64,000 bases of DNA, taken from NCBI RefSeq assembly GCF_019703835.1, contig NZ_AP023054.1:248001-312000 (forward strand), read 5' to 3'. Below are positions 11,632 through 23,757 of the stretch, piece by piece. The translations under genes and the position numbers were made by a program. This DNA comes from Thaumasiovibrio subtropicus (lineage in GTDB: Bacteria; Pseudomonadota; Gammaproteobacteria; Enterobacterales; Vibrionaceae). The notes below the pieces were generated by a model, which saw nothing but the letters and a program-made list of their open reading frames with translations, ran no database searches and had not been told where the DNA came from. Position 1 is the stretch's first letter. Every line of letters starts with the position of its first letter.

Positions 11632-12456
11632 ATGGCTATTGTTAAATGTAAGCCGACTTCCCCAGGTCGTCGCCACGTAGTTAAAGTGGTTAACTCTGAC
11701 CTGCACAAGGGTAAGCCATACGCACCACTGCTTGAGAAAAAGCAGAAATCTGGTGGTCGTAACAACAACGGTCGTATCACTGTTCGTCACATTGGTGGCG
11801 GTAATAAGCAGCACTACCGTGTTATCGACTTCAAACGCAACAAAGACGGCATCCCAGCTGTTGTTGAGCGTCTTGAATACGATCCAAACCGTAGCGCGAA
11901 CATCGCACTGGTACTATACCGTGACGGTGAGCGTCGTTACATCATCGCACCTAAAGGCATCCAAGCTGGTGACGAAATCCAATCTGGCGCAGATGCGGCG
12001 ATTAAAGTAGGTAACACCCTACCAATGCGCAACATCCCAGTAGGTTCAACTGTACACAACGTTGAACTTAAGCCAGGTAAAGGTGCTCAGCTAGCTCGTT
12101 CTGCTGGTGCATACGCGCAGATCGTTGCACGTGATGGTGCTTACGTAACTATCCGTCTACGTTCTGGTGAAATGCGTAAAGTTCTCTCTGAGGGTCGTGC
12201 GACTCTTGGTGAAGTAGGTAACGCGGAGCACATGCTACGTGAACTGGGTAAAGCGGGTGCATCTCGCTGGCGCGGCGTACGTCCAACCGTACGTGGTGTT
12301 GTAATGAACCCAGTTGACCACCCACACGGTGGTGGTGAAGGCCGTACCTCTGGTGGTCGTCACCCAGTTACACCTTGGGGTGTTCCTACTAAGGGTTACA
12401 AAACTCGTAAGAACAAGCGTACCGACAAGTACATCGTACGTCGTCGTAACAAGTAA
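11632..12456 (+). CDS. rplB: 50S ribosomal protein L2
   Basis: This 274-residue 23S-binding protein is needed for subunit joining and peptidyl transfer. The conserved [18 protein letters not shown] segment holds the functionally important His. It lies 18 bases after rplW and is followed by rpsS. Confidence 0.98.
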   Translation: MAIVKCKPTSPGRRHVVKVVNSDLHKGKPYAPLLEKKQKSGGRNNNGRITVRHIGGGNKQHYRVIDFKRNKDGIPAVVERLEYDPNRSANIALVLYRDGERRYIIAPKGIQAGDEIQSGADAAIKVGNTLPMRNIPVGSTVHNVELKPGKGAQLARSAGAYAQIVARDGAYVTIRLRSGEMRKVLSEGRATLGEVGNAEHMLRELGKAGASRWRGVRPTVRGVVMNPVDHPHGGGEGRTSGGRHPVTPWGVPTKGYKTRKNKRTDKYIVRRRNK

Positions 12457-12462
12457 TTTTAA

Positions 12463-12753
<291 letters not shown>

Positions 12754-12766
12754 GAGGAGTTAAGTA

Positions 12767-13099
12767 ATGGAAGCTATCGCTAAACATCGCTTTGCTCGCA
12801 TCTCACCGCAGAAAGCACGTTTGGTTGCAGATCAAGTGCGCGGTAAAACTGTTGCACAAGCTTTGGAAATTCTAACGTTCAGCAACAAAAAAGCTGCTGA
12901 CCTTGTTAAGAAAGTTCTAGAATCTGCTATCGCTAACGCTGAGCACAACGAAGGCGCTGATATTGATGATTTATCAGTAGCAAAAATCTTCGTTGATGAA
13001 GGTCCAACCATGAAGCGCATCATGCCTCGTGCGAAAGGCCGTGCCGACCGTATCTTGAAGCGTTCTAGCCACATCACCGTTGTTGTAGCTGACCGCTAA
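12767..13099 (+). CDS. rplV: 50S ribosomal protein L22
   Basis: This 110-residue protein has the tunnel hairpin ([23 protein letters not shown]) at which macrolide resistance changes map in other species. No deletion is seen in that loop. It lies 13 bases after rpsS with a good gagg ribosome site. Confidence 0.97.
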   Translation: MEAIAKHRFARISPQKARLVADQVRGKTVAQALEILTFSNKKAADLVKKVLESAIANAEHNEGADIDDLSVAKIFVDEGPTMKRIMPRAKGRADRILKRSSHITVVVADR

Positions 13100-13118
13100 G
13101 AGACTAGGAGAGAAAGCA

Positions 13119-13814
13119 ATGGGTCAAAAAGTACATCCTAATGGTATTCGTCTTGGCATCGTTAAGCCATGGAACACCACTTGGTATGCTAATAGCCAAG
13201 AGTTCGCTGACAACCTAGACGGCGACTTCAAGGTACGCCAGTTCCTTACCAAGGAACTGACTAAAGCGTCTGTATCACGCATCGTTATCGAGCGTCCTGC
13301 TAAGAGCATCCGTGTGACTATTCACACTGCTCGTCCAGGCGTAGTTATCGGTAAGAAAGGTGAAGACGTAGAGAAACTGCGCGCTCGCGTTGCGAAGATT
13401 GCAGGTGTTCCTGCTCAAATCAACATCGCAGAAGTACGCAAGCCTGAGCTAGACGCTCAACTAGTTGGTGACAGCATTGCGTCTCAGCTAGAACGTCGTG
13501 TTATGTTCCGTCGTGCTATGAAGCGTGCGGTACAGAACGCTATGCGTCTTGGTGCGAAGGGTATTAAAATCGAAGTTAGCGGCCGTCTAGGCGGTGCTGA
13601 AATCGCGCGTACTGAATGGTACCGTGAAGGTAACGTGCCACTACACACGTTGCGTGCTGACATCGACTACGCAACTTCTTCTGCTCACACTCAATACGGT
13701 GTAATCGGTATTAAAGTTTGGATCTTCAAAGGTGAAGTTCTAGGCGGTATGCCTGTTGCTAACGCTGAACCTAAGGCTGACAAGCCTAAGAAACAGCGTA
13801 AAGGCCGTAAGTAA
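13119..13814 (+). CDS. rpsC: 30S ribosomal protein S3
   Basis: This 231-residue mRNA-entry-site protein has the KH domain motif [15 protein letters not shown] and a basic C-terminal tail (KKQRKGRK). It forms part of the ribosomal helicase activity at the entry pore. Confidence 0.97.
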   Translation: MGQKVHPNGIRLGIVKPWNTTWYANSQEFADNLDGDFKVRQFLTKELTKASVSRIVIERPAKSIRVTIHTARPGVVIGKKGEDVEKLRARVAKIAGVPAQINIAEVRKPELDAQLVGDSIASQLERRVMFRRAMKRAVQNAMRLGAKGIKIEVSGRLGGAEIARTEWYREGNVPLHTLRADIDYATSSAHTQYGVIGIKVWIFKGEVLGGMPVANAEPKADKPKKQRKGRK

Positions 13815-13825
13815 GGAGTCTATAG

Positions 13826-14235
13826 ATGCTGCAACCAAAACGCACTAAATTCCGCAAGACTCATAAGGGTCGTAACCGCGGTCTAGCGAAAGGTACTGAC
13901 GTAAGTTTCGGTGAGTTCGGTCTTAAAGCTACTGGCCGTGGTCGTATGACTGCGCGTCAAATTGAGGCTGCTCGTCGTGCAATGACTCGTCATATCAAAC
14001 GTCAAGGTCAAATCTGGATTCGCGTATTCCCAGACAAACCGATTACCTCTAAGCCTCTTGAAGTTCGTCAAGGTAAAGGTAAAGGTAACGTTGAGTACTG
14101 GGTAGCACAGATTCAACCAGGTAAAGTTCTTTATGAAATGGATGGTGTTTCTGAAGAGTTGGCTCGTGAAGCATTTAACCTTGCTGCACGTAAGCTTCCT
14201 TTCAAAACAACATTTGTAACTAAGGCGGTGATGTG

Positions 14236-14236
<1 letters not shown>
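13826..14236 (+). CDS. rplP: 50S ribosomal protein L16
   Basis: This 136-residue protein near the A-site tRNA elbow starts [19 protein letters not shown]. The region around [20 protein letters not shown] contains the Arg that E. coli YcfD hydroxylates. Its stop codon overlaps the rpmC start by one base. Confidence 0.97.
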
Positions 14237-14681
<445 letters not shown>

Positions 14682-14713
14682 TTTTCGTACTTTTTCTATA
14701 TAGTTAGACAAAG

Positions 14714-14745
14714 CGACCCCGTTTTTTTCGGGGTCGTTTATTTTT
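14714..14745 (+). terminator. Terminator between S10 and spc operons
   Basis: CGACCCCG and CGGGGTCG flank a seven-T loop, and a T-rich run follows. It separates rpsQ from rplN. Confidence 0.88.
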
Positions 14746-14749
14746 TGTC

Positions 14750-14778
14750 TATTCAAGTGCCTATTAGGGTGTTATAAT
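14750..14778 (+). promoter_or_regulatory. Promoter of the spc operon
   Basis: A perfect TATAAT (14773-14778) lies 72 bases before rplN, directly downstream of the S10 terminator. The -35 at 17-base spacing is TATTCA, which is poor, so the -10 and the position carry the call. Confidence 0.6.
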
Positions 14779-14849
14779 TCGCCGCCCTTAAGTTATAAGG
14801 CAACCCGACCCGAGAGGGTCTAGATGATTTATTTAGCGGAGCACTAAAC

Positions 14850-15221
14850 ATGATCCAAATGCAAAGTACGCTGGACGCAGCCGATAACTCCGGCGCTCGC
14901 AGAGTAATGTGTATTAAGGTCCTGGGTGGTTCTCACCGCCGCTATGCACACATCGGTGACATCATCAAAGTTACCGTAAAAGAAGCTATTCCTCGCGGTA
15001 AAGTGAAGAAAGGTGATGTGCTAAAAGCAGTGGTAGTACGCACCCGTAAAGGCGTACGTCGTCCAGACGGCTCTGTCATTCGTTTCGACCGAAACGCTTG
15101 TGTATTGTTGAACAACACTACTGAGCAACCAGTCGGTACTCGTATCTTTGGCCCTGTGACTCGTGAACTTCGTAATGCGAAATTCATGAAGATTGTTTCA
15201 CTGGCGCCTGAAGTTCTATAA
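14850..15221 (+). CDS. rplN: 50S ribosomal protein L14
   Basis: This 123-residue protein forms an intersubunit bridge and the RsfS silencing-factor site. It starts [19 protein letters not shown], as in E. coli. It opens the spc operon. Confidence 0.98.
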   Translation: MIQMQSTLDAADNSGARRVMCIKVLGGSHRRYAHIGDIIKVTVKEAIPRGKVKKGDVLKAVVVRTRKGVRRPDGSVIRFDRNACVLLNNTTEQPVGTRIFGPVTRELRNAKFMKIVSLAPEVL

Positions 15222-15232
15222 GGAGCGATACA

Positions 15233-15547
15233 ATGGCAGCTAAAATCCGTCGCAACGACGAAGTTATCGTTCTTACCGGTAAAGACAAAGGTAAGAAAGG
15301 TAAAGTAACTAAGGTTCTAGCAACCGGTAAAGTTATCGTTGAAGGTATCAACCTCGTGAAAAAACACCAGAAGCCTGTACCGGCTCTTGGTCTCGAGGGT
15401 GGCATCGTTGAAAAAGAAGCAGCAGTTGATGCTTCTAACGTTGCAATCTTTAACGCGGCTACTGGTAAAGCAGACCGTGTAGGCTTCCGATTTGAAGAAG
15501 GCAAAAAAGTGCGTTTCTTCAAGTCTAATGGCGAAACTATTAAGTAA
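15233..15547 (+). CDS. rplX: 50S ribosomal protein L24
   Basis: This 104-residue KOW-domain protein ([17 protein letters not shown]) starts 50S assembly. The spacing to rplN (11 bases) and rplE (14 bases) is tight, as in all spc operons. In E. coli S8 binds near the rplX-rplE boundary to repress the operon. Confidence 0.97.
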   Translation: MAAKIRRNDEVIVLTGKDKGKKGKVTKVLATGKVIVEGINLVKKHQKPVPALGLEGGIVEKEAAVDASNVAIFNAATGKADRVGFRFEEGKKVRFFKSNGETIK

Positions 15548-15561
15548 TTTGGAGTAGTACT

Positions 15562-16101
15562 ATGGCGAAACTGCATGATTACTACAAAGAGACTGTTGTA
15601 AAAGAACTTGCTGAAAAGTTCGAATACAAGAGCATCATGCAAGTCCCAAGGATCGAAAAGATCACCCTTAACATGGGTGTGGGCGAAGCGATCAACGACA
15701 AAAAACTGCTAGAAAACTCAGTGTCTGACCTAACAGCGATTGCTGGTCAAAAGCCACTGATTACTAAAGCACGTAAATCTGTTGCTGGCTTCAAGATCCG
15801 TGAGGGCTACCCTATTGGCTGTAAAGTAACCCTACGTGGCGAACGTATGTGGGACTTTTTCGAGCGTCTAATCTCTATCGCTGTACCGCGTATCCGTGAC
15901 TTCCGTGGTTTAAACCCTAAGTCATTCGATGGTCGTGGTAACTACAGCATGGGCGTTCGTGAGCAGATCATCTTCCCAGAAATCGATTACGATAAAATCG
16001 ATCGTCTGCGTGGTCTTGATATCACTATCACGACTTCTGCAAACTCTGACGAAGAAGCGCGTGCTCTGCTGTCTGCTTTTAACTTCCCATTCCGTAAGTA
16101 A
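15562..16101 (+). CDS. rplE: 50S ribosomal protein L5
   Basis: This 179-residue 5S rRNA-binding protein contacts P-site tRNA. Conserved motifs are [26 protein letters not shown] and [15 protein letters not shown]. In E. coli the mRNA around its start is the S8 operator. Confidence 0.98.
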   Translation: MAKLHDYYKETVVKELAEKFEYKSIMQVPRIEKITLNMGVGEAINDKKLLENSVSDLTAIAGQKPLITKARKSVAGFKIREGYPIGCKVTLRGERMWDFFERLISIAVPRIRDFRGLNPKSFDGRGNYSMGVREQIIFPEIDYDKIDRLRGLDITITTSANSDEEARALLSAFNFPFRK

Positions 16102-16118
16102 AAGTAAGGGTTACTGTA

Positions 16119-16424
16119 ATGGCTAAAGAATCAATGAAAGCGCGCGAAGCAAAACGCGCGAAGCTAGTTGCCCAGTTCGCTGAAAAGCGTTCTGCTTTGA
16201 AAGCAACTATCAGTGACGTGAACGCGTCTGAAGAAGATCGTTGGAATGCGGTGCTTAAACTTCAGTCTCTACCACGTGATTCAAGTCCTTCTCGTCAGCG
16301 TAACCGCTGTAACCAGACTGGACGTCCACACGGCTACCTACGTAAGTTCGGTCTTAGCCGTATCAAGGTTCGTGAAGCTTGCATGAAAGGCGAGATTCCG
16401 GGTCTGCGTAAAGCAAGCTGGTAA
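16119..16424 (+). CDS. rpsN: 30S ribosomal protein S14 (zinc-free form)
   Basis: This 101-residue S14 lacks the CxxC-CxxC zinc site of the short form. The C-terminal [23 protein letters not shown] motif is typical of the zinc-independent long form, so it does not depend on zinc supply. Confidence 0.97.
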   Translation: MAKESMKAREAKRAKLVAQFAEKRSALKATISDVNASEEDRWNAVLKLQSLPRDSSPSRQRNRCNQTGRPHGYLRKFGLSRIKVREACMKGEIPGLRKASW

Positions 16425-16460
16425 TCCCAGCTAGTTTAAGAATCACTGGAGAATAGACTT

Positions 16461-16853
16461 ATGAGCATGCAAGATCCGATTTCGGATATGCTGACCCGCA
16501 TTCGTAACGGTCAGGCAGCGAACAAAGTCGCTGTCAAAATGCCATCTTCTAAGCTGAAAATCGCAATTGCAGCACTGCTTAAAGAAGAAGGTTACGTGGC
16601 TGACTACGCTGTTTCAGGCGAAGCGAAGCCAGAGCTAGAAGTTACTCTGAAGTACTTCGAAGCTAAACCAGTTATCGAGCAAATCCAACGCGTTTCACGC
16701 CCTGGTCTGCGCATCTACAAGAAAAAAGATGCACTACCAAGCGTGATGGGTGGTCTGGGTATTGCTGTAGTGTCCACTTCCAAGGGTCTTATGACCGACC
16801 GCGGTGCTCGCAAAGCGGGTCTTGGCGGTGAAATTATCTGCTACGTAGCGTAA
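16461..16853 (+). CDS. rpsH: 30S ribosomal protein S8
   Basis: This 130-residue central-domain 16S binder is, in E. coli, the spc operon repressor. It has the start [17 protein letters not shown] and the C-terminal [20 protein letters not shown] motif. Confidence 0.97.
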   Translation: MSMQDPISDMLTRIRNGQAANKVAVKMPSSKLKIAIAALLKEEGYVADYAVSGEAKPELEVTLKYFEAKPVIEQIQRVSRPGLRIYKKKDALPSVMGGLGIAVVSTSKGLMTDRGARKAGLGGEIICYVA

Positions 16854-16866
16854 TAGGAGTAGGAAA

Positions 16867-17400
16867 ATGTCTCGTGTTGCAAAAGCACCAGTAGTTATTC
16901 CTGCCGGCGTAGAAGTTAAACTAAACGGTCAGGAAGTTACTGTTAAGGGTCCTAAGGGCGAACTATCTCGCGCTTTCAACCCAGCAGTAGTATTGAACCA
17001 AGAAGAAAACCAAATCACTTTTGGTCCTCGCGACGGCTTCGCTGATGCATGGGCACAAGCAGGTACTGCACGTGCACTTGTTAACAGCATGGTGGTTGGT
17101 GTTTCTCAAGGTTTCACCAAAAAACTAACCCTAAAAGGTGTAGGTTACCGTGCTGCCATTAAAGGCAACGCTGTTGGTCTAACCCTAGGCTTCTCTCACC
17201 CAGTTGAGCACGAGTTGCCAGCAGGTATCAAAGCAGAGTGTCCTTCTCAAACTGAAATCGTAATCACTGGTTGCGACAAGCAGTTGGTTGGTCAGGTTGC
17301 TGCGGATATCCGCGCATACCGTAGCCCAGAACCTTACAAAGGTAAGGGTGTTCGTTACGCCGATGAAATCGTGCGTACTAAAGAAGCTAAGAAGAAGTAA
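16867..17400 (+). CDS. rplF: 50S ribosomal protein L6
   Basis: This 177-residue two-domain protein lies at the base of the L7/L12 stalk near the sarcin-ricin loop. The motifs [12 protein letters not shown] and [13 protein letters not shown] are diagnostic. It is 13 bases from rpsH. Confidence 0.97.
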   Translation: MSRVAKAPVVIPAGVEVKLNGQEVTVKGPKGELSRAFNPAVVLNQEENQITFGPRDGFADAWAQAGTARALVNSMVVGVSQGFTKKLTLKGVGYRAAIKGNAVGLTLGFSHPVEHELPAGIKAECPSQTEIVITGCDKQLVGQVAADIRAYRSPEPYKGKGVRYADEIVRTKEAKKK

Positions 17401-17409
17401 GGTAACACT

Positions 17410-17763
17410 ATGGATAAGAAAGCATCTCGTATCCGTCGTGCGACCCGCGCACGCCGCAAGATTGCTGAGCTGGGTGCAACTCGCCTAGTAGTACACCGTA
17501 CTCCACGTCACGTGTACGCTCAGGTAATTGCACCAAATGGCTCTGAGGTTATCGCTGCCGCTTCTACCGTAGAAAAAGCGATCCGTGAGCAGGTTAAGAG
17601 CACCGGTAATACAGACGCAGCTGCAGTAGTGGGTAAAATCATTGCTGAGCGCGCGATCGAAAAAGGCGTTTCTGACGTTGCATTCGATCGTTCCGGTTTC
17701 CAATACCACGGCCGTGTGGCTGCACTAGCAGAAGCTGCTCGTGAAGCTGGTCTGAAATTCTAA
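17410..17763 (+). CDS. rplR: 50S ribosomal protein L18
   Basis: This 117-residue 5S rRNA binder works with L5 and L25. It begins [17 protein letters not shown] and ends [26 protein letters not shown], as in E. coli. Confidence 0.97.
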   Translation: MDKKASRIRRATRARRKIAELGATRLVVHRTPRHVYAQVIAPNGSEVIAAASTVEKAIREQVKSTGNTDAAAVVGKIIAERAIEKGVSDVAFDRSGFQYHGRVAALAEAAREAGLKF

Positions 17764-17775
17764 GGTAGGCGGAAA

Positions 17776-18276
17776 ATGGCTAACGAAAAGACACAACAAT
17801 CTGATTTGCAAGAAAAGCTGATTGCTGTTAACCGTGTTTCAAAAACGGTTAAAGGTGGTCGCATTTTCAGCTTCACCGCTCTTACAGTAGTTGGTGATGG
17901 CAACGGTCGTGTAGGTTTCGGTTACGGTAAAGCCCGTGAAGTACCTGCTGCGATCCAAAAAGCAATGGAAAAAGCGCGTCGTAACATGGTTACGGTATCG
18001 CTAAACAACGGTACTCTGCACCACGCAGTTAAAGGCCGTCACACTGGTTCTAAAGTGTACATGCAACCAGCATCTGAAGGTACCGGTATCATCGCCGGTG
18101 GTGCGATGCGTGCTGTTCTGGAAGTTGCAGGCGTTCACAACGTACTGGCAAAAGCATACGGTTCTACAAACCCAATCAACATCGTTCGCGCGACTATTGA
18201 TGGTTTGAACGGCATGCACTCTCCAGAGAAAGTTGCGGCTAAGCGCGGTCTTTCTGTTAAAGAAATTCTGGAGTAA
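17776..18276 (+). CDS. rpsE: 30S ribosomal protein S5
   Basis: This 166-residue protein of the accuracy centre has the spectinomycin-interacting loop [16 protein letters not shown] intact, so no resistance deletion is apparent. The C-terminal half has the conserved [16 protein letters not shown] motif. Confidence 0.97.
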   Translation: MANEKTQQSDLQEKLIAVNRVSKTVKGGRIFSFTALTVVGDGNGRVGFGYGKAREVPAAIQKAMEKARRNMVTVSLNNGTLHHAVKGRHTGSKVYMQPASEGTGIIAGGAMRAVLEVAGVHNVLAKAYGSTNPINIVRATIDGLNGMHSPEKVAAKRGLSVKEILE

Positions 18277-18281
18277 TCGAC

Positions 18282-18461
18282 ATGGCTAAGACTATTAAAG
18301 TAACGCAGACTAAGAGCTCAATCGGTCGTCTGCCGAAGCACAAAGCTACTTTGCGTGGCTTAGGCCTTCGTCGCATCAACCACACTGTAGAACTTGAAGA
18401 TACTGCTTGCGTACGCGGCATGATCAACAAAGTTTACTACATGGTTAAAGTTGAGGAGTAA
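18282..18461 (+). CDS. rpmD: 50S ribosomal protein L30
   Basis: This 59-residue gene starts [20 protein letters not shown], with [13 protein letters not shown] in the middle. Its length equals that of E. coli L30. It lies 5 bases after rpsE and 5 before rplO, filling the expected slot. Confidence 0.97.
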   Translation: MAKTIKVTQTKSSIGRLPKHKATLRGLGLRRINHTVELEDTACVRGMINKVYYMVKVEE

Positions 18462-18466
18462 TCAGA

Positions 18467-18901
18467 ATGCGTTTGAATACTCTATCACCGGCCGCGGGTT
18501 CTAAGCCTACTGCTAAACGCGTAGGTCGTGGTATCGGTTCAGGTCTGGGTAAAACTGGTGGCCGTGGTCACAAAGGTCAGAAATCACGTTCAGGTGGTTC
18601 TGTACGTCCAGGTTTTGAAGGCGGTCAAATGCCTTTGAAACAGCGTCTACCAAAATTCGGTTTTACTTCGCGTAAGAGCCTAGTTTCAGCTGAAGTTCGC
18701 CTTGGTGAACTAGCGAAAGTTGAAGGTGACGTAGTAGATCTAAACACACTGAAGCAAGCTGGTCTTATCACTAAGAACATTGAATTTGCAAAAATCGTTC
18801 TTTCTGGTGAAATCGCTCGTGCAGTGACTGTTAAAGGTCTTCGCGTGACTAAAGGCGCAAAAGCTGCAATCGAAGCTGCGGGCGGTAAAATCGAGGAATA
18901 A
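18467..18901 (+). CDS. rplO: 50S ribosomal protein L15
   Basis: This 144-residue late-assembly protein has the glycine-rich N-terminal [20 protein letters not shown] segment that threads into 23S rRNA. It is followed by secY after 22 bases. Confidence 0.97.
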   Translation: MRLNTLSPAAGSKPTAKRVGRGIGSGLGKTGGRGHKGQKSRSGGSVRPGFEGGQMPLKQRLPKFGFTSRKSLVSAEVRLGELAKVEGDVVDLNTLKQAGLITKNIEFAKIVLSGEIARAVTVKGLRVTKGAKAAIEAAGGKIEE

Positions 18902-18923
18902 TTAACTCGAGGATGAGGTACAG

Positions 18924-20249
18924 ATGGCTAAACAACCAGGACAAGATTTTCGTAGTGCGCAAGGCGGCCTAGCCGAACTGAAATCTCGATTACTTTTTGT
19001 AGTAATTGCGATCTTAATTTTCCGTGCAGGTTCGTTTGTGCCTATTCCTGGTATTGACGCTGCTGTCCTTGCTGATCTGTTTGAGCAGCAACAAGGCACC
19101 ATCATTGAAATGTTTAACATGTTCTCTGGTGGTGCTCTTGAACGAGCATCTATACTAGCATTGGGTATCATGCCGTATATTTCGGCATCGATTGTTATCC
19201 AGCTGTTGACCGTTGTTCACCCAGCTTTGGCTGAGTTGAAGAAAGAGGGTGAATCTGGCCGTCGTAAGATCAGTCAGTACACTCGCTACGGCACGCTCGT
19301 TTTGGCAACCTTCCAAGCCGTTGGTATCGCTACCGGCTTGCCAAGTATGGTGCCTGGCCTGGTTGAAAACCCAGGTTTTGGTTTCTACCTTGTTGCGGTT
19401 GTGAGTTTGGTTACCGGTACCATGTTCTTAATGTGGTTGGGTGAACAAGTCACAGAGCGAGGTATTGGTAACGGTATTTCCTTGATTATTTTCACGGGTA
19501 TCGTTGCAGGATTGCCACCTGCGATTGGACAGACCATTGAGCAAGCGCGTCAAGGTGAAATGCACCTCCTTCTGTTACTTGGTATTGCGCTGTTGTCTGT
19601 TGCTGTAGTCTACTTTGTTGTTTTCATGGAGCGTGGTCAACGTAAAATCGTTGTTAACTATGCGAAGCGTCAACAAGGTCGACGTGTCTTTGCTGCGCAA
19701 AGCACGCATCTGCCGTTGAAAATCAACATGGCAGGTGTAATTCCGGCAATTTTCGCATCGAGTATTATCCTTTTCCCAGGTACCCTAGCCCAATGGTTTG
19801 GTGGTGACGGTCAAGGTAGCTTTGGGTGGTTGACTGATGTGTCATTGGCACTGAGTCCTGGCCAACCGCTATATATGATGCTGTATGCGACTGCAATTAT
19901 CTTCTTCTGTTTCTTCTACACTGCGTTGGTATTTAACCCGCGTGAGACGGCAGATAACTTGAAGAAGTCTGGTGCATTCGTACCTGGTATTCGCCCGGGT
20001 GAGCAGACCGCTAGATATATTGATAAAGTAATGACTCGCTTAACCCTTGCTGGTGCGCTATACATTACCTTTATCTGTCTGATCCCTGAGTTCATGGTCG
20101 GCTACTGGAACGTACAGTTCTACTTCGGTGGTACATCACTACTGATTGTTGTAGTTGTTATCATGGATTTTATGGCTCAAGTGCAGACACATTTGATGTC
20201 TCAGCAGTATGAGTCAGTATTGAAGAAGGCTAACCTGAAGGGCAATTAA
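18924..20249 (+). CDS. secY: Protein translocase subunit SecY
   Basis: This 441-residue channel subunit of the SecYEG translocon has ten predicted membrane helices. The first is around [20 protein letters not shown], and the cytosolic loop [20 protein letters not shown] binds SecA and the ribosome. Length is close to E. coli SecY (443). It lies between rplO and rpmJ in the standard spc order. Confidence 0.98.
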   Translation: MAKQPGQDFRSAQGGLAELKSRLLFVVIAILIFRAGSFVPIPGIDAAVLADLFEQQQGTIIEMFNMFSGGALERASILALGIMPYISASIVIQLLTVVHPALAELKKEGESGRRKISQYTRYGTLVLATFQAVGIATGLPSMVPGLVENPGFGFYLVAVVSLVTGTMFLMWLGEQVTERGIGNGISLIIFTGIVAGLPPAIGQTIEQARQGEMHLLLLLGIALLSVAVVYFVVFMERGQRKIVVNYAKRQQGRRVFAAQSTHLPLKINMAGVIPAIFASSIILFPGTLAQWFGGDGQGSFGWLTDVSLALSPGQPLYMMLYATAIIFFCFFYTALVFNPRETADNLKKSGAFVPGIRPGEQTARYIDKVMTRLTLAGALYITFICLIPEFMVGYWNVQFYFGGTSLLIVVVVIMDFMAQVQTHLMSQQYESVLKKANLKGN

Positions 20250-20279
20250 GCCGTTCGGTTACTTTTACGGAGTTTAGTA

Positions 20280-20393
20280 ATGAAAGTTCGTGCTTCCGTT
20301 AAGAAAATCTGCCGTAACTGTAAAGTTATCAAGCGCAACGGTGTTGTGCGTGTAATTTGCAGTGAGCCAAAGCACAAGCAACGCCAAGGCTAA
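20280..20393 (+). CDS. rpmJ: 50S ribosomal protein L36 (zinc-ribbon form)
   Basis: This 37-residue protein ([17 protein letters not shown]) has the zinc ligands Cys11, Cys14, Cys27 and His32. It is one residue shorter than E. coli L36 (CSEPKH instead of CSAEPKH). It ends the spc operon. A ribosome site (acggag) precedes the ATG. Confidence 0.96.
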
Positions 20394-20411
20394 TCAGCAG
20401 ACATTTTTTAG

Positions 20412-20440
20412 TTGCAAGACAAGGATAGGCTGACTATAAT
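20412..20440 (+). promoter_or_regulatory. Promoter of the alpha operon
   Basis: TTGCAA (20412-20417), a 17-base spacer and a perfect TATAAT (20435-20440) lie between rpmJ and rpsM. They place the start about 100 bases before rpsM, so the leader would carry the S4 target. Confidence 0.8.
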
Positions 20441-20464
20441 CGTCAGCCCATCTTTTGTGCATAC

Positions 20465-20560
20465 AGAAGAAGTGGTATTAAGCCGCTGTGTATCCTAGAC
20501 GGGCTTTACAGCGGTTCTACTTATTTAAAGTACTAGGAGTGAATAGTGGCCCGTATTGCA
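20465..20560 (+). promoter_or_regulatory. Alpha operon S4-binding leader (Alpha_RBS type)
   Basis: The leader resembles the E. coli alpha mRNA: TATCCT, then ACGGGCTTT, then AGTAGGAGTG-like sequence and a GTG start. A stem CCGCTG/CAGCGG (20483-20488 with 20509-20514) encloses the conserved loop. In E. coli this folds into a nested pseudoknot bound by S4, which represses translation of S13, S11, S4 and L17. Confidence 0.75.
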
Positions 20561-20902
20561 GGCATTAACATTCCTGATCAGAAGCATGCTGTAATCGCAT
20601 TGACTGCGATTTACGGTATCGGTAAGACTCGTTCTCAAGCTATTCTAGCTGAAGCGGGTATTGCTGAAAGCACTAAGATCAGTGAACTAACTGAAGAGCA
20701 GATTGATACTCTGCGTGATGGTGTTGCCAAGTACACAGTAGAAGGCGACCTACGTCGTGAAGTGTCCATGAACATCAAGCGTCTAATGGACCTTGGTTGT
20801 TACCGTGGTCTTCGTCACCGTCGCAGTCTACCTCTACGTGGACAGCGTACTAAAACCAACGCACGTACCCGTAAGGGTCCGCGCAAGCCGATCAAAAAAT
20901 AG
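20546..20902 (+). CDS. rpsM: 30S ribosomal protein S13
   Basis: This 118-residue 30S head protein makes bridges to the 50S subunit. It starts at GTG 20546 after taggagtg, as in E. coli, where the GTG lies inside the S4-controlled pseudoknot. The start [18 protein letters not shown] and end [12 protein letters not shown] are typical. Confidence 0.97.
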   Translation: MARIAGINIPDQKHAVIALTAIYGIGKTRSQAILAEAGIAESTKISELTEEQIDTLRDGVAKYTVEGDLRREVSMNIKRLMDLGCYRGLRHRRSLPLRGQRTKTNARTRKGPRKPIKK

Positions 20903-20915
20903 TCGGATAAGGTAG

Positions 20916-21311
<396 letters not shown>

Positions 21312-21338
21312 CGTTTCTAGGACTATTGGAGAAGAATC

Positions 21339-21959
21339 ATGGCAAGATATTTGGGTCCTAAGCTGAAGCTTAGCCGTCGTGAAGGTACTGACTTATTCCT
21401 TAAGTCTGGTATCCGCGCGATCGATACCAAGTGTAAAATTGATAACGCCCCAGGTGTACACGGCGCTCGTCGCGGCCGTCTATCTGACTACGGCGTTCAG
21501 CTTCGTGAGAAGCAAAAAGTTCGTCGTATGTACGGCGTACTGGAAAAACAGTTCCGTAACTACTATAAAGATGCTGCACGCCAGAAAGGCAACACAGGTG
21601 AAAACCTGCTTCAGCTTCTTGAAGGTCGTCTGGATAACGTTGTTTACCGCATGGGCTTCGGCTCAACTCGTGCAGAAGCACGTCAGCTGGTAAGCCACAA
21701 AGCGATCCTAGTTAATGGTCAAGTTGTTAACGTTCCTTCTTTCAAGGTTCGTGCTAACGACGTAATTAGCATTCGCGAGAAAGCTAAGAACCAAGCGCGT
21801 ATTAAAGGTGCACTAGAAGTTGCTACCCAACGCGAACTACCAACTTGGATCGAAGTAGACAGCAACAAGCTGGAAGGTACTTTCAAGCGCCTACCAGAAC
21901 GTTCAGATTTGTCTGCTGACATCAATGAACACCTGATCGTCGAGCTTTACTCTAAGTAA
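21339..21959 (+). CDS. rpsD: 30S ribosomal protein S4
   Basis: This 206-residue 16S assembly initiator has an S4 RNA-binding domain (about 95-155, [20 protein letters not shown]). It is the autogenous regulator of the alpha operon and also takes part in rRNA antitermination in E. coli. Length equals E. coli S4. Confidence 0.98.
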   Translation: MARYLGPKLKLSRREGTDLFLKSGIRAIDTKCKIDNAPGVHGARRGRLSDYGVQLREKQKVRRMYGVLEKQFRNYYKDAARQKGNTGENLLQLLEGRLDNVVYRMGFGSTRAEARQLVSHKAILVNGQVVNVPSFKVRANDVISIREKAKNQARIKGALEVATQRELPTWIEVDSNKLEGTFKRLPERSDLSADINEHLIVELYSK

Positions 21960-21982
21960 GGCTGAACAAAAGAGAGGACATA

Positions 21983-22972
21983 ATGCAGGGTTCTGTAACA
22001 GAATTTCTAAAGCCGCGTCTTGTTGATATTGAACAAGTTAATACGACGCATGCAAAGGTAACTCTTGAGCCACTAGAGCGTGGTTTTGGCCACACTCTTG
22101 GTAATGCGCTACGCCGTATTCTTCTTTCTTCTATGCCAGGTTGTGCTGTCACTGAAGTAGAAATCGATGGTGTACTGCACGAGTACAGTACCAAAGAAGG
22201 TATTCAAGAAGACATTCTCGAGATTCTTCTCAACCTAAAAGGCCTAGCCGTAAAGGTTGAAGGGAAAGACGAAGTTATTCTAACCCTGACTAAGTCTGGT
22301 GCGGGCCCTGTAGTTGCAGCCGACATTACTCACGACGGTGATGTCGAGATTGCGAACCCTGAACACGTGATCTGCCATATTACTGATGACAATGCTGATA
22401 TCAGCATGCGCATCAAGGTAGAACGTGGTCGTGGCTACGTACCTGCATCGGCACGTATTCATAGCGAAGAAGACGAACGTCCTATCGGTCGTCTACTAGT
22501 TGACGCAACGTTCAGTCCTGTAGACCGTATTGCCTACTCTGTAGAAGCAGCACGTGTTGAGCAGCGTACTGACCTTGATAAGCTAGTTATCGATATGGAA
22601 ACTAACGGTACTCTAGAACCTGAGGAAGCTATCCGTCGCGCAGCAACTATTCTTGCTGAGCAGTTGGATGCATTCGTAGATCTTCGTGATGTGCGTGTAC
22701 CTGAGGAGAAAGAAGAGAAGCCAGAGTTCGATCCAATCCTGCTGCGTCCTGTCGACGATCTTGAACTAACTGTTCGCTCTGCAAACTGTTTGAAAGCAGA
22801 AGCGATTCACTATATTGGTGATCTGGTTCAGCGTACTGAAGTTGAGCTGTTGAAAACGCCTAACCTTGGTAAGAAATCGCTTACTGAGATCAAAGACGTT
22901 CTCGCATCGCGTGGTCTGTCTCTAGGTATGCGCCTAGAAAACTGGCCGCCAGCATCAATCGCTGAAAATTAA
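21983..22972 (+). CDS. rpoA: RNA polymerase alpha subunit
   Basis: This 329-residue subunit matches the E. coli length. Residues 1-235 form the dimerisation domain ([21 protein letters not shown]). A flexible linker (about 236-248, [11 protein letters not shown]) leads to the C-terminal DNA-binding domain with [10 protein letters not shown], which contains the Arg that contacts UP elements. It sits between rpsD and rplQ. Confidence 0.98.
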   Translation: MQGSVTEFLKPRLVDIEQVNTTHAKVTLEPLERGFGHTLGNALRRILLSSMPGCAVTEVEIDGVLHEYSTKEGIQEDILEILLNLKGLAVKVEGKDEVILTLTKSGAGPVVAADITHDGDVEIANPEHVICHITDDNADISMRIKVERGRGYVPASARIHSEEDERPIGRLLVDATFSPVDRIAYSVEAARVEQRTDLDKLVIDMETNGTLEPEEAIRRAATILAEQLDAFVDLRDVRVPEEKEEKPEFDPILLRPVDDLELTVRSANCLKAEAIHYIGDLVQRTEVELLKTPNLGKKSLTEIKDVLASRGLSLGMRLENWPPASIAEN

Positions 22973-23005
22973 TCAGATTTACTGATACTAAGTTAGAAGG
23001 ATTAG

Positions 23006-23395
<390 letters not shown>

Positions 23396-23421
23396 GCAAA
23401 AGTTTTTACTGAACTATGAAA

Positions 23422-23446
23422 AAGCCGGGTTTACCCGGCTTTTTTA
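23422..23446 (+). terminator. Terminator of the alpha operon
   Basis: AAGCCGGGT-TT-ACCCGGCTT is followed by a T run, 26 bases after the rplQ stop. Confidence 0.93.
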
Positions 23447-23494
23447 TATGTAGAATTCAAGAAACCCTTGTTTGTGCTCACCACGGGTATAACG

Positions 23495-23613
23495 TCTGCT
23501 ATCTGCTATCTGCTATCTGCTATCTGCTATCTGCTATCTGCTATCTGCTATCTGCTATCTGCTATCTGCTATCTGCTATCTGCTATCTGCCATCTGCTAT
23601 CTGCCATCTGCTT
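23495..23613 (+). repeat. Heptanucleotide tandem repeat (TCTGCTA, 17 units)
   Basis: Thirteen perfect TCTGCTA units (23495-23585) are followed by TCTGCCA, TCTGCTA, TCTGCCA and TCTGCTT. The tract lies between the alpha terminator and the rrn promoters. The frames through it encode only the repeating peptide (ICYLLSA)n without a credible start. It is likely a slippage-prone microsatellite. Confidence 0.97.
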
Positions 23614-23729
23614 TTCTAGCTTGAAACGCGTATTCTTAAGTATCTTGTTTGCTTGTTAGGCATTTTGACTGTATTTCGCACCGAAGTGGCTATTGTTTGT
23701 GCAGTTGAAGAAAAGAATGCAAAAAGGGG
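23614..23729. other. Spacer before the rrn promoters
   Basis: I see no gene or clear regulatory element here. The A/T-rich part just upstream of 23730 could hold UP-element or Fis contacts for the rrn P1 promoter, which I cannot demonstrate. Confidence 0.4.
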
Positions 23730-23757
23730 TTGTCAGCCAGAAATTGATCTCTATAAT
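23730..23757 (+). promoter_or_regulatory. rrn P1 promoter
   Basis: TTGTCA, a 16-base spacer and TATAAT are followed by GCCGCCTCACTGACACGG. The boxes, the short spacer and the G+C-rich discriminator closely resemble E. coli rrn P1 promoters, which respond to ppGpp and initiating NTPs. Confidence 0.85.

Noticed and set aside
11201..11814. Several minus-strand frames in rplD-rplW-rplB
   Set aside because: They are open because of biased codon use in ribosomal protein genes and contain no recognisable protein.
14714..14778. A novel break in the ribosomal super-operon
   Set aside because: A terminator and promoter between rpsQ and rplN is the normal boundary of the S10 and spc operons.
23495..23613. 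CRISPR-like array
   Set aside because: The unit is 7 bases, head to tail, with no spacers and no cas genes.
23416..23659. Two frames through the heptamer tract (ICYLLSA repeats)
   Set aside because: They arise from the 7-base repeat, which stays open in several frames, and have no Shine-Dalgarno; the first starts inside the rplQ terminator.
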